Shown in pieces: positions 1-12,656 of a stretch of 64,000 nucleotides of DNA. The translations under genes and the position numbers were made by a program. Where the stretch lies: NCBI GenBank assembly GCA_008694505.1, contig VZDJ01007753.1:13861003-13925002 (forward strand), read 5' to 3'. The notes beneath the pieces are model-generated. The model had not been told where the DNA came from, searched no databases, and was given only the letters and a program-made list of their open reading frames with translations. The stretch comes from Cyanoderma ruficeps (Eukaryota; Chordata; Aves; Passeriformes; Timaliidae). Numbering within the stretch: position 1 is the stretch's first letter; the number at the start of each line of letters is the position of its first letter.

Positions 1-3000
1 CTGCGTGGTGACCTCGAGCTTGGGCAGTAAGAGGCTTAGCCCTGGATCTGAGAGGCTCCTGGCCAGAGCCAGGGTGGCAAGGCAGGACGACGTACAGATA
101 ATCGGACCAATTGGGAATTTTCACACAGAGGGGATGGCACGTGGCCATCTGCATTGGCTCCCTCTCTTGGATGGCTACAGGCCACAGCCAGAGGCTGGGA
201 GCTCAGCAGGAAGCTCCAAGCCATCTTAGGTGCTTCTACCCTGTGATTCTCTATCCTCATCCTGTTGGGAAGCTCTGCCCTAGCGTGGAGGTGGGGCCCT
301 CCACAGCCAGTGGAGAGCAGGCAGCAAGGAGTCCCCCTGCTCTCTGGCTCTGGATCCACACGTGGGCTGACAACAGCAAGCGAGGGACAGGGTGTTTGGC
401 CCACATGTTTCCTGTGAAAACCAAGCTGCACCAAAACAAGGGGAAAACCTTCTGCAACAAGGCTCTATGTTAGTTGCCCTTTCTGGGCCAGCCAGCTGCG
501 ACACATGATTTTCTTCAAAGCCACAGCATGTGCTGGAGCCAGGGCTGCTCCAGCCCCGCAGAGACGAGATGCTGCTGGGAACCAGGGAAAGGGAGACAGG
601 GTGAGTGGTGCCGGGAAAAGGGGAAACACTAAGCTCCTGCCTATTGGTGTGGGGTGGGATTTGCACACTCTGGCTGGATGCCCCCACGTGGGGTTGGGAC
701 TAGAGCCTGCCGTAAGCTGGCATCCTGCAATAATGTCAGGGAGCCAGCAACAGCCCATGAGACACACCAAAGGAATCTCTCACCAACACGGGGCACGTGC
801 AGGACAGGCCAACAACCAAAGGGTGGGACTACCTCCGGCCAGGCCTCTATCTGCTCCCAGAGTGGGGCTTTCCCACCAGCGCCATGTACCTGCACCCACA
901 GCTTGGGCAGCATCCTGCAGTCCCCTCAGAGACAGGTCTCCAGCTCTCACAGCTGGGCAGGGCTTCTCTGAGACGAGGCATGCTTAGCTCATTTCCCCAG
1001 GCCCTGAACCACTGGGAAGGGCCAACAGCTGTCAGTTGGGCAAAGCTCAGCCAGGCTATTTCCAGGCATGGGAGCAATGGTCACAAGTAGAAACTGGAAT
1101 TGACAGCCTAACCCAGACAGCACAACCTGCCTGGCAACCAGGGCTGAGACAGGAGGCCCATCAACTCCTACTGTCTGGGACAGCATGGAGTGGGAAGAGA
1201 TCCTCTCAGCTCCTCATCCTGGCACGATGAGGAAGAGCTTCCCCTGGGGGCAGAGCTCACAGTTAAGTACAAAATTGGCACCCTAAGGCATCAACCCCTA
1301 AACTGCAGGGAAGAGGAGAACAGCACTGGATCTAACACATATGTCTGGTGTGGACAGGACTCTATCCCTGCTGGGCACTGGCCTGGCCAGCGCAGCCTCA
1401 CTGCTTGCCTTGGCAGAGCTTCACCCTCCACCTGGCATCCTGATGGGGAGAAGAAAGCCTCCCAGCTCCGAAACACAGACTGCAGCTGCTGCTGGATCTG
1501 CAAGTTGCAACAGAAACTCAGAGTATACTTTTGTATCACTGGAGAGCTGGCCTAGGGAAAGCTCTAGAAGTCAGGATTGCAAAGACAGAGCCACTTATTA
1601 TCCCCAGAGCCTGGTGCCAGCTCAAGAACCAGCAGGACAGGTTTCCCCTATTTCCATGTCTAGCCCGTGTTGCCAAGCCAGATCTGCACCACAGTCCCTA
1701 CCTCCAGAAGTCTCCAACAGAAGCCATTCACCTCTTGCCAGTACCCCATCTCTTGCAAAAAAGATTGATTGTGGGCCCAAGGGTCAAGGAATCTTAGCCT
1801 GTAGCCCTTGCTCTACTCTTGAACTCAGCATTTCAAAGTCAGCACTGGTTTAAAAGAACCAGCAAGCAAACAAATGCATGGCTGAGAGAAAACTCAGGAG
1901 CTTCGGCTCACAGAGTCACCTGGGAAAAGGAAAACAGCTCCATTAAGAACTGAGCTGTAAGTTAAATTTAGAGGCTTTTCTAAGTCTCTGGGGAGACTGT
2001 CTGGTCCCCAGGCACTGCACGATGATGAGTGAAGGAAATCCTACACTGTGTCTCCTACCACCTGCCAGAGCTCAGGTTGCCTTTTGTGAGAGTATCGCCC
2101 CCATTGTAGAGGACTGGGCTCCCCTTAGGAGCATCTCCTTAGTTCCCAAGAGGACTCACACAATCAAACAGCTCTCAAACTCTCCCTGCTTGCACCACCC
2201 ACAGCTCTGCCTCTCCCCTCTCAACACTGTATCCTTGCAAAGACCTGTGCAAAGTCAGTGCCTGACTCTCTTCCTATTGTTTTTGTTCAAAGGAGGAAAG
2301 CAGTCCATCATCCTCCCTCCCTCCAGTCTCTTGAGGAGATTACAGGGTTTCCTGGAAAAGATGCTCCAACTCCTAAGAAGATTAGTGGAAGGTGCCCCTG
2401 CCCATGGTGGAGGGGTTGAACGGATGATCTTTAAAGTCTCTGCCAACCTAAACCATTCTCTGATGCTATAATTAAAGGTCCTGACACCTTCTCTGAGCAG
2501 TCACACGTCACTTGGCAGCCCCTGCTCTGATCTTGGGAGCGCAGGGGAGCTGTCAGTGGGTGCCTGGGACTGGAGAGACAAGGCAGGTGGCAGGTAGGGT
2601 CCACACCACGGAGGACCTCAGCCTCTGGAAGCAGTCAGACCCCCATGCTGATCCTTCCCTGCCCTATCCCACAGCCCCACTGTGAGCTGGCAGCTGTCCC
2701 AGCCTGGCTCTGCTGTGAGGCTGCATTGGCTGCCAACAGGTACAGCTGCTCAGCATGCCCAACGCTTTATTTTTCCCCCGTTAAGAAGAAAAGTTCCTGA
2801 GCAGCCCCACAGTAGGTCAGGCCCTGAGCAGAGATCACAGAGAAAACTCAGCAGCGGAAACAACTCTCTCGGCACATCCCATCTGCCCCGCAAACAAGCC
2901 CAAGTGTCACTGTAGGGGACAGCTGGGGATTCCCACAGGTGACACTGGCCCAGGCCCAGCTAAAGCTACCCATCCATCACCTCTGAGCAGGACAGGGAGC

Positions 3001-6000
3001 AGAAGCTGGAGGGTTTCAGAGTTAGAGGCACACAAAATCTGTATGCATGCAGGAGAAGTAGGAAGATGATTGCCCAACAGCTAGCTGGCAGCAAGGTGCC
3101 TTGTGAAAAAGCTTGTCCCGAGGGAAGCACTGCTCTCAGCCTGCCAGCCTGCAGAGCACAAACTTCATGCTCCTCACTACCATCTGGTCTTCCCCCAGGG
3201 CACCTGGGGCTTACCCCACCGCGCAGCCTCTCTACTGCACCTGCACAGGGGAAATTGGGCCCAAGGGCCAGCAGCTTTGAGGGCACCCCCCACACAGCAG
3301 GGGTGGGGAAGGCTGGGTTGCTGTCCCAGTTGCACATCGTTCTCAGCTTTCACATAGGTGTAAGCATCAAGCTGCAAGGAAGACAGTGACAAGTGACGTC
3401 CCAGAAAGATGTAGGCGGGTGCTGGGCTCAGTTTCTTGAGTGCCGTTTACCCACAGGCTGTGCCACCCACAGACCTTTCCTGGGGCAGTGGCAGGCACCC
3501 CCAGGCTCACCTGCAGGCTCCAGCACAAGACCTGCCAAAGGGTCACAGCCAAAAACTTGGTCTCGTGCTCTGCTGGACTGCCATCGGCTAGCTGCCCCAC
3601 GGGTGGCTATGGTCCCTGCTCCTGCTATCTCACCAGCCATTACACATACTTCCTTTGAAGAGGGATTTGTTACAGAAGCTCTGAAGCCCACAGGGAAGAT
3701 CCATTTCAGCATCCCACTTCACTGGCACAGGGACGAGCAAGAAACAGGCACTGTCCCCAGCAGTTAAAATCCTTCCCCAGTTCCTCCCTGGAAAGGGTAA
3801 ACTGTGCAGTTCACTCATAGCACAAGAAACAGGGCACCGAGAAAGGCAATTTAATCCTAACCACCTCTTATCTGATCAGCCCCAATCTCTTTATCAGCCC
3901 AATTAAAAGAATTACCCATCCATGGCCCGGATGCATGTATTGTGCACTTGTCTCTGTCGACTCTAGAGCCAATTACTCCACCCTCCTGTAAGGCAATTAT
4001 AAGCTACAGAAATAAGCCTGCTTGCAAAACACGGGACTAATGTATTGTACCACCAGAGGCCAGACCTTGGGGGCTCACCTTTCTGTTGCTTCAAATCTCC
4101 TGAGGGCTCACCTGCCCTGGGGACAGGACAGGCTCTCTTGTCATTTTGCAGACCCCTGCTTCCCCTGGCCATGCCTCCCGGTGTTGATACAGGCAGAGTC
4201 CAGCACAGGGTGTCCATCTCAGGAGACCTCTCTGACTTCTCCTGGAAGCCAGGGCTCTCCAGAGACCCACTCGTACCAGTGAGCAAATTCTTCCCCATTA
4301 CCTAAGCTTCCTCTAGACCTGTTTCCCAGCCACATACAGCTCTGGGTAAAGCTCAGAATAGAAGTGGGTGCAAATTTCCTCACTGATGGCTGTTGGAAAG
4401 CATTTGGTAGGTAGGGGCTGGCTGTACTTCTTGACAAAAGGAAGCGTAGTACAGCCTTCCCTCGTAATTCCCTCGGAGGAGGTGAGGAAACTTCATGCCA
4501 TCCTCAGCTCCAACGCTCAGGTGGGCATGAATTCAGTGGTGTGCAGCCAATTATCCTGCGTGACTTCCCATCGAGTTTACTCCCACTGGTGTGCGTGGGA
4601 ACCCCTTCAGCCTCAGAGGTCCATGGGAATCTCTCCTCACTACCCTGCAGCTCTGGGTGCTGCGTTCATCACCCTGAGCCAGAGGGGAACTGGGTCTCTC
4701 CATCAGCAGCAGAAGGACGAGAATGCACCAAACAACCCAGTGGCCATTTCCAGCTGTCCTGGTGGGCCTGCTGGACTCCTCCAGCTCCTCCTGCCATCCC
4801 ACTTTGCCTCCCCATGTGTCCACACTGCCAAAGGTTGTTCACACGTGGAAAACTTCCCCTCAGCTCTGATCTACATTGCAGTAACAGCAGCCTAAAGCCC
4901 CAGGACTCAGAGAGAGATGCCACACAGTATTGGGAACAGGCCAGAGACTGCCAGGAGCTCAAGGCAGCCCTTGCCGACAGCTGTGAAACCAGAGCAGAGA
5001 ACACTGCTCTGTGATGGAGTGACCTTGCAAGCCATCCACTCCCAGGTCCAGCTGCGATGTGGAGTTTGAAATTGGAGCCTTTCCCCTCCTTTCAGCACGT
5101 GTGATACCCACTCTGGAGGCACTGCATCCTACTTCAACTGCTCCCATATGCCAAAAATACCCGTGAGATGTAGAACGTTTGTTACAGGGCCACCAACACA
5201 GCTGCGGGCAAGAGTTATCAAGTACAAGGAGAGGATGAGATAATGGGGGCAGTTTGGCCTGCAGAAAACTTTGAGGGGGAACATTATTACTAGCTTCAGC
5301 AACCTGATGGGAAAGTATACAGAGAAGATTGAGTCAGATGCTGCCCAGACGTCCACGGTGACAACCTGAGACAGAGCAGACACAGGCTGCAACAAGGGAA
5401 ACGGAATAGTTATTAGAGGAAAAAAATTCCCGAGTAGCTGATGCACGGGACTGTGTGTCCATGGAAGCTGTGTTCTCTGCACCCTGGCAACACTCAAAAC
5501 TCAACACCAGTAGCCTGACCAAATTCGACCCTGCTTTGAGACAGCAGTGTGGACCAAGCGACCTCCAGAGGTTCTTTCAGAACTCAGTTATTCGGTGTTT
5601 TCAAAGACCTGCGGATGGCAGAGGTGTACCGGGCTCTGGTACTTGAGGTACTCAGCTTACACCTTCCAAATCCCCGCGAGGCCAACAGAGAGGCTAAGGG
5701 AGACACAAGGAGCCCAGCCGGCTCTGGGACGGATGCATGCGTAGCCGGGATCCCAGCCGGCAGCACGGGACGAGCACAGCCAAACCCCGGCGCGGCAGGA
5801 CTGCCAGTGTCGCAGGCGAAGCACGGGACGGGCGTGCGGGGATGGAGACAGACAGTTCTGGGCGGGTGGAAGCGAACCCCCCAGAGACGAGGCTCCGATT
5901 TCACGGGGCGGACAGCGCGCGCAGCGAGGGCAATGCTCCCCGACTTCTCATCACTCGTGCCAAGAGCTTGAAAGCAGAGAAAAGCAAACTCACCCCGCTC

Positions 6001-6274
6001 CATCCCCACACCCTGTCCCGCATGCCCCTGCGGCTGCGCTCAGCCGGGGTCAGCCCCTCCACCGGGCCTGGTGAGGCGGCTGCTGACGGCCCGGCGGCGG
6101 GAGGCTCTTCGGGAGCCGGTGCTCCGCCGCCTCAGTTCCGGATCCTCCAGCCCTTGACCGGGAGTCCAGCTCCCTCCGGCCCCGCTCCGCCGCCAGGTGC
6201 CGGGGCGGCGTCGCAGGCACCACTCGGAGCTCGCCTGCCCGGCGGGATCCGCCGTCCCACCGCACGGTGCTCAC
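1..6274 (-). other. DGKZ: DGKZ intron 1 (partial)
   Basis: Downstream of the canonical exon donor, continuing beyond the left edge. It holds the CR1 end at 2290-2475, the edge of the CpG island from about 5.7 kb, and a GATA-motif-rich stretch at 3860-3960. The DGKZ exon that begins KAITKSG was not found here. All open frames look like chance. Confidence 0.6.
2290..2475 (+). mobile_element. CR1 LINE 3' end
   Basis: The stretch ending GATCTTTAAAGTCTCTGCCA, ACCTAAACCATTCTCTGATG, CTATAATTA resembles the avian CR1 3' terminus (GATCTTTAAGGTCCCTTCCA, ACCCAAACCATTCTATGATT). The 3' end points to higher coordinates. It is 5'-truncated, as nearly all CR1 copies are. The left limit is approximate. Confidence 0.75.
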
Positions 6275-7870
6275 CTGCGCCCGAAGAGCTTGAGGCCAGT
6301 GAAGCGCTTGTTGCTGTGGCGGCGGCCCAGCGGCGGCGGCGGTCCCCTCTCGGGCTCGGCGCCGCCTGACGCCCCGGAGGAGTCAGCTGTGGCGGCGGCG
6401 GTGTCAGAGGAGTCGGCGGAGGGCGAACCGCCGGACGGCGGGGACCGAGCCGCCTGCATGGCCGAGCTCAGGGCTCGGCGCCGCCGTCACGGCCGTTCTG
6501 AGCCAGGGGAGGGCACTGGGGGCGGGCGGGGGGCGCGGCCGGCTCGGGCTCCCGCCCCACCGGGGCCACGGGCAGGCGGGCAGGAAGTGCGGCCGCTCAC
6601 CGGTGACACCGGCGGCCGCGCCGCCAGCGCCGCCTGCCGAGCGCGGGGATCGGGGCTGGCGGCGGAGCCCGTCCCGTGGCCCGGCGCCCGGCGCCGCCGC
6701 CTCAGGAAGCCGCGTGTCAGCCTCGCCGCCGCCCCGCGCTCGGAAGAGGTTCGGCGGCAGAAGCGGAGCCTCCCCCTGCCTTCGCCTCCGCCTCCCATTG
6801 TTCACCGCCGGACGGGGGGACGGAGTCAACAGCCCTGCCGCCGCCGCCACCGCCCTCTCTGGGGACCGGCAGCCACCGCCGGCCTTGTCGCCGAGGCCAG
6901 CACCGAGGCCCTTACCCAGCCCGGCGAACGCCTACCCCGCTTCTCCCTTAGCCCAGTGACACCGCTGGCCCAGCGGGCAGCGGCAAGGGCAGCGGCAGGC
7001 CTGCTCGCCACAGCTGCCAGTCCAGGCAAAGAGCAGCTCCCCCAGCCCTCCTGTGCATGGAAAATGTGCCGGCTGCAATGGCAGCTTCCCCGCTTCCGAA
7101 GAGTGCGGAGCCAGGTTGAAAGCCGGGGCTGCGGGGGCTGCCAGGACAGGCCCTGGCTGCCCACTGCACGGTGCTCCTGCGACTCTTAACACCCCGGGGC
7201 AGGTCCCACTGGCAGCCTCAAATACCCGCCGTTTCCAGAAGGGCTGGTGGGGATGGGGACACACTTGCCGGCTTCCCAGAAACGAACCAGGCAAAGCTGG
7301 GTTGGGCCGCTGTGCTCACAGGCTTGGCATCGAAAGCGCTCATGCGGCCCTCTGACATCCTGGCTGGGAGGTTGTGCTGCGCAAGCCCAGGCACTTAGAA
7401 AAGAGGAGGGGATTGCCTTCAAGGCGCTGGGCAAGCAGAGGAAGCCTTTCTCCCGGCCCCCGAATCGTGGGCTATCAGCATTCGCCACAGCACCTCAGCC
7501 CCCCAACAATAAGAGGAAGGTGGCAGAGCCCAGCTCGGTGGGTACCTTATATCTACGTCCCCCGGAGGGCTCTGGGGAACGTCCCAGGAGCGATGCCGCC
7601 ACATCTGCCGCAGCATGAGCTGATGCGCTCAGCCAGCCCGGGGTTCACTCTCGCTCTTCCTCCCCCAGCAGCCGCTTTCCGGAGTCATCCCGAGGGCAGG
7701 TCCCTGGCAGTGCTCCGCCGCCCGGCCGGGGCCCCGGCTTTGTTTGCACCCTCCACCTGGTTCCTCTCTCTGCACTTCCTGGAAGTGTGAGGGCGGCTGT
7801 CATCGCAGCCGGCTGCGCGGCCTTCTTCCCACGGCGCCGGCCACCTCTTCTGCCGGGTCGCCTCCAGTGA
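5700..7870 (-). promoter_or_regulatory. CpG island at the DGKZ promoter
   Basis: CG dinucleotides are dense from about 5.7 to 7.9 kb, densest at 6.0-6.9 kb, and sparse on both sides. The island covers the DGKZ exon and its likely 5' UTR. There is no evident TATA box, so this looks like a broad CpG-type promoter. GGGCGG/CCGCCC Sp1-type boxes are frequent. The start site cannot be placed exactly. Confidence 0.75.
6275..6459 (-). CDS. DGKZ: DGKZ canonical first coding exon
   Basis: N-terminal exon of diacylglycerol kinase zeta, which phosphorylates diacylglycerol to phosphatidic acid and so ends DAG signalling, including in the nucleus. From the ATG at 6457-6459 it encodes 61 residues plus two bases. 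The first part is Ser/Ala/Gly/Pro-rich and low in complexity. The end, RRHSNKRFTGLKLFGR, matches the end of human DGKZ exon 1, RLNKRRFPGLRLFGHR. The donor is CGCAG/GTGAGC (GT at 6273-6274), leaving phase 2 for the exon that begins KAITKSG in mammals. Zinc fingers, kinase domain and ankyrin repeats lie beyond the left edge. The exon sits in a strong CpG island. Its position downstream of CREB3L1 on the same strand agrees with mammalian gene order. Confidence 0.85.
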
Positions 7871-10466
7871 AGCCTCGTGCGCACCCTCAGCAAGCAGGAG
7901 CACGTCCTGGCATGCTGGGCTGCGTGCCCAGGAGCCGCACCTCCCTTGCTGGGTGGTTCTTTGAATGCCCCCAGACTTGAGACAGCCCCCTCTCCCAAAG
8001 CTGCCCCAGCACCACCATGCACACCAGGCCATGGCAGTGCGGTTGTCCTCCTGCCACCCACCCTGGGCCATGCGCATCCTTACCCTGCAGGGTACCACAG
8101 CACTCAAAACTCCTGGGTGTTTATGTCTTCCCTATGTGGCAGGTCTGAAAAAAACCTCCAGCATGTGCTCAATCTGCACTGGAGTTCATTGAAAATATGC
8201 TTTAGTAAACCAGGAATGGGCAGTGTGAAAAGTAGAAGCACCTAGGAGGCTGCCAGCCAGCCTCCAAAGAATGGAGAAACAGCCTGACATACATCATCCA
8301 TCCCCCAGTCTGAGGTGACACAGCGTAAAGCTGCAGGCCTGGCCTGTCCTCATGACCAAAAACCCCAGCACTTCACAGCCAGATGCTACTCGGTGTGCTC
8401 TGGCTTCAGGAAAGATTCAGATCACCAAGAGGGTCTGTGGTCAGCTTCTGTGGCCCAGAGAAAAGCAAGCAAGCAAAGCTGACCCTGGCAGCCTGCACAG
8501 ATGGCATTTCTAAAGGGGCACATGGTCTTGCTTTAAACTCCATCATCAAAAGGAAAAAGAAAACATTGACAGACCTTGATCTCACCAGGCAAGCTCTGAA
8601 ACTGAACACAACCCACGGCATTAATTACTGTGCAGAGAGAGGAAAAGGCAGGTCCTGGATGCCTAATGCCAGCTCACAGATCAGGGAGGGGAGAGTTTTG
8701 TTATTGTGGAAAGGGTTCGTCATCCCCGCTGCTTTGCATGCCGCGATGCGTTAGTTGCATTTTCTCCCTGCCTGCAGACATTTCCCTTTCGTGTTTCATG
8801 TTCTGTCTCATGGTGTTGATGTCTAGTCCTCCTACCCAAGAGCATCAGGAGTACCAGGGCATGGTGGGGCTGTTGGAGAAGTAACATACCCTGCCCTGGG
8901 TCCTTCGCCATCCTCTGTGTGCTGTGTCCGTGTGTCCCTTCTGTCCCTTGGGCTTGTGGAAAAGCTGTGGAGGAAGCCCTAGTAATCCCAGTCCTGGCTG
9001 TTCTTGGTCAGGAGACCAGAGAAGACAGAACCTGTTGAACAGGCTTTTCTGTAGGCAACACAGGAGAGGGATGGGGATCAATGTGCTGGATGTTACTGTG
9101 AATTGACACCCTTGTCTTCATGCTAGTTTGTGCAGCACCTGGTACTGAAAGGATTAAGCCAAACTCTGCAGGACACCTGCCTGTGGGATTCATTGTGAGC
9201 AGGGATCAGATAAGGGAGGAAGTGAGTGGTCAGAGGAAGGGATGGCTCTTGGTTCAGGGATCCCAGCTCTCCTCACACATCAGTGTTTGTATGCAGGTTG
9301 GCATTGCCCCTAATACTGGTTAGTGCCCTTAACAACCTCTCTGCTGGCCTACTCGGGGAGTCCCAACCCATGGTCCCCCTGCACACCTACACCACATGCA
9401 AGGCTGAGGCTGTGGTTATGAGGATGAACAGGGGAGGGAGGCTGTGTTCTGCTGCCTCAGAGGGCTGACCTGGCTTGCCTGATGTGGAAAAACCCCAGCA
9501 GGAGAAAGGGCAGGAACATCCCCTCTGGCAGCAGCAGGGTCAGTTTAAACCAGGGAGTGTGTCTGGTTTAAGGTGGAGCTTGGGGCTGCATTATGCCATC
9601 CCTCTCTGGCATGCTGCAGGTATATCCCTACACAGCCAGGCTGTGCCTGCAAATTCAGTATTTCTCAAAAATTGCTTCTTTGGATGTTTCTGTCTCTTGT
9701 TAGACACAGTCCCATATCCAGTTCATCACTGCCCTGCACATAGGAGCACATAGAAACATCCAGAATAAGAGCCAGAATGAGAGTGAACACTCACCGGCAC
9801 TGTGCTCCAAGCACAGGGTGATGCCAACTCCAAATCCATCCCACCTCTGTGCCATGCACTGCAGCCTCTGTCTGACAGTGGGGCCCAGCAGAGCTTGTCC
9901 CTGGTTCTGTAAAGAGTCGGGGCAGGGGATACTGATGCTTGTCACCTGCAACCAAAGTCTGTGAGGAGCCACCTGCTCATTTCTAGCACTTTCCTCTGGC
10001 TGTGCCACCCATCTCCTCTCCCCTGCTGCACAGAGGGATGTGGAGACAGATGTCTCTGTCAGAGTGGAGCGGGCTTGGCTTGCCGGGAACGAATGGCAAT
10101 TTGATTATGCTGCTCTGCAGAGCAGGGCTAACACGATTAAAAGGCCAGCAGGCAGGACTCAGAGGAAGATCCCCTCTCTGTCCCTTTCTCTCTGCTGACA
10201 GTGGATGCTCTCCTTTCCTTCTTCCTCAGCCCCTGTGCTGCCCAGGCTGTTCTGGGACTTCATAAACATCCAGAGTCCAGGTCTGAAGGCAAAAGGAAGA
10301 GAAGACAGCAGAAGAGTTGCAACCATCTTCTCCTGGGCCCCTCAGGGCTCCTACCTCCCTCTCTCCAGCAGTTCCTGCCAGCTCTCCCCTCTGGCCTGCC
10401 TGCTCTATGACCAAGCTCCCTTGCTATTTACATTACAAAGCAGCCCCCTGTGCTCCACTCTGCGGG

Positions 10467-10476
10467 CTATATTTAG
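10467..10476 (+). promoter_or_regulatory. MEF2-type motif
   Basis: CTATATTTAG fits the MEF2 consensus YTAWWWWTAR exactly. It lies between the two DGKZ first exons. A single motif is weak evidence; see the second copy at 11329. Confidence 0.35.
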
Positions 10477-11328
10477 CTCCTTGGCACAGAACAGCCTGTG
10501 AATTGCATTAGCTGCATCCTATCTACAAGCCGGGGACCGCGCTGAACAGCCGAGGTGCCTCACATCTCCCTAGTGGGGACGGGGGCTGGCTGGGGATACA
10601 CCGAGGGACACAGGACCCCCTTTTCCCGCTGCCAGAGATGGCTGTGTGGAGCCCTCTGGTGCGTGGGCTGGTCCGGGCGCTACCTCCGGACGTGACCGAG
10701 AGCCGAATGGTACGAGTCTGACACCTGGCACGTCCCCCGCCCCATAGACGGAGCCTGCGGAGAGCTCGTACAGGAGCTTTTGTTCGCTTGTGGTTTCCTT
10801 TCTGGGTAAACACCCCTCCGGGCTGGGTTGCTGGGAGCAGTCGCAGCGACAAAGGCTACTGCTGCAAGCATCACCCTGAAAACAATGATGAAATTGAGAG
10901 GGACCACAACTGCTCAGGAGAGGTTGCAGGGCGCTGCTGTGACCTGCCACCACCTGTCCCAGGCCTCTCTGGCTCCAGGTCGGCTTTCTCTACAGAAAAG
11001 TTCTGCCAGCCTCTAGCTTGCCCTATTCCCACTGGAGCTACCCCACTCTGGGAGCTAGAGATGATCCTGCCCCACCACAAAACCTTGTTGGAGACACTCA
11101 AGGCAAGCAGGAGCTGACTTTTGAGTCCTCTTGGTTAAAGTGATAATCTGGGGATTGAGGAACACAATCCTGGTGTTTGTTCCGGGTTTGCTGTGGTGAC
11201 AGAGGGCATTGGGTCCTTCTGGCATTGCAGAGGCACCTCCCTACTGGGAAAATTGTCCCAGAATGTGCTAATCTGGTGCACAAGCCAGCATCATTAATAA
11301 GTTTGGCACGAAACTGCTACTCAAAGCC

Positions 11329-11338
11329 CTAAATATAA
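11329..11338 (+). promoter_or_regulatory. MEF2-type motif in an A/T-rich block
   Basis: CTAAATATAA fits YTAWWWWTAR. It is followed within 150 bp by CTATTTATGG, GGGATTAATATC and CTTTATATAG, an A/T-rich block in otherwise GC-rich DNA. On the minus strand CTATATAAAG resembles a TATA box. A muscle-type enhancer or promoter for DGKZ is an inference. Confidence 0.35.
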
Positions 11339-12643
11339 CCTGAGTGCTGAGCTCTCTTCCACCCGCCCAAGGCGCCTCCATACACCGTGGCATCTATTTA
11401 TGGAAGGAACTTTATTTCCATGGGATTAATATCATTTCTGCTCATTTCAAAACCTTTATATAGCAGCTTATGCCGCCTGCCCCTCGTGATGACTAATGGG
11501 TCCCAGCAGGAGCAGGCAGGTTGGCAGCAAGGGGACTGGGGCCTCCAACCTTCAGCTGACATTGAGGATAACTGTGATGCCCACAGGCCATGGAGGAGGT
11601 CCTCCAAACTCTGTACCGGGGTTTGGTAAGTGTCTCCAGAGCTGGACAGCAAAGCAAGGGGATTTCTGTCAGTCCCCTAGGACTTCCCATGCTGCAGGAG
11701 GGGTGCATGATGGAAGCTTACCCACCTCTGGGTAACTGCTCCGTCACCACCTGACCTGCCTAAGGAAGAAGCAGCCAGACCTGAAACTACATGGGTGTCA
11801 CAGGACAGAGCAAGCAGATTTCCACCCCCAGACACTTCCTCTCCCATTTCTCCTTCCTTTTGCTTGGCTGTCCAAAACACATGGTGGAGGAAGCAGCTCA
11901 TCCCAAGCACCATTTCTCCTTTGCTGCTGGCCTGTAGGGTGCTGCAGCATTCCGTCCAACCTCTCAGAATCCTCCCTTCTGCAAAGCCTGCATCTGACAG
12001 GGCAAAGCCCCTTGCAAAGAGACCCCTTGTGAGGGTTGTTTAGGACAGAGGGGCTTTGTGTAAGGGCAGCACAGGCTGGAGCATGTCACCTGAGCCACCT
12101 GATTGAGGTGGCTGGGGTAGGATGGACAGGGTGTATAAAATCCCTAGCAACCTTGGATAATTCTGGAACAAATTCAGGCTGATAATTTAGGTTGCAATAT
12201 GGTCCCTTCCTCCCCTGGGAGGCTAGAAAATTGCTGTTGGCTAATCTGTTCGCAAAATGTACTGTGCACATCTGGAGAAGACAGCTAAGAGGAGAAAATT
12301 CTCCTCTGCTCAGCACAGTAATTCCTCATCCTCTGTGCCATCAGGGCAGAGACCCTCCCAGCCCTGCCAGGTGCCTCCGTGAGCAGCCCTGGTACGGGAT
12401 GAGGACCAGGTGGGCTGTGTGTTGCCCCAGCTCGTGGCAAGGCTCAGGGACACAGGGCACCTGGGGAGGTCTCTGCCACCCCGGCTCTTCCTTGCCACCC
12501 ACCACATGAATAACAAGTGCTGAGGATGAGTCAGCTTCGGGGCCCCTCCTGCTCTGCAGGCACTAATAAGGTTTCCCATTAGTTCCCATTACTGCAGTAT
12601 TAGAGAGCAATTTGCTCACAGCTTGCACTGAAGCCCTTGAAAA

Positions 12644-12656
12644 GGGGGGGGGGGGN
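12644..12656 (+). repeat. G homopolymer with an unresolved base
   Basis: Twelve G residues are followed by n. The run is a likely sequencing or assembly ambiguity and a possible G-quadruplex former. It lies upstream of the DGKZ exon and is not in a recognised exon. Confidence 0.9.

Noticed and set aside
3428..3712. Minus-strand frame ending at CCTGCAG/GTGAGC, a possible DGKZ alternative exon
   Set aside because: The frame reaches the donor in phase 1, whereas the DGKZ first exons end in phase 2.
6197..7189. 330-codon plus-strand frame over the DGKZ promoter
   Set aside because: It is antisense to the real DGKZ exon in a CpG island. Its composition is Arg/Ala/Pro/Gly-rich with no domain.
9780..9960. 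Minus-strand stretch with an acceptor-like and a donor-like end
   Set aside because: The peptide is not recognisable and the phase does not match the DGKZ exons; probably chance.
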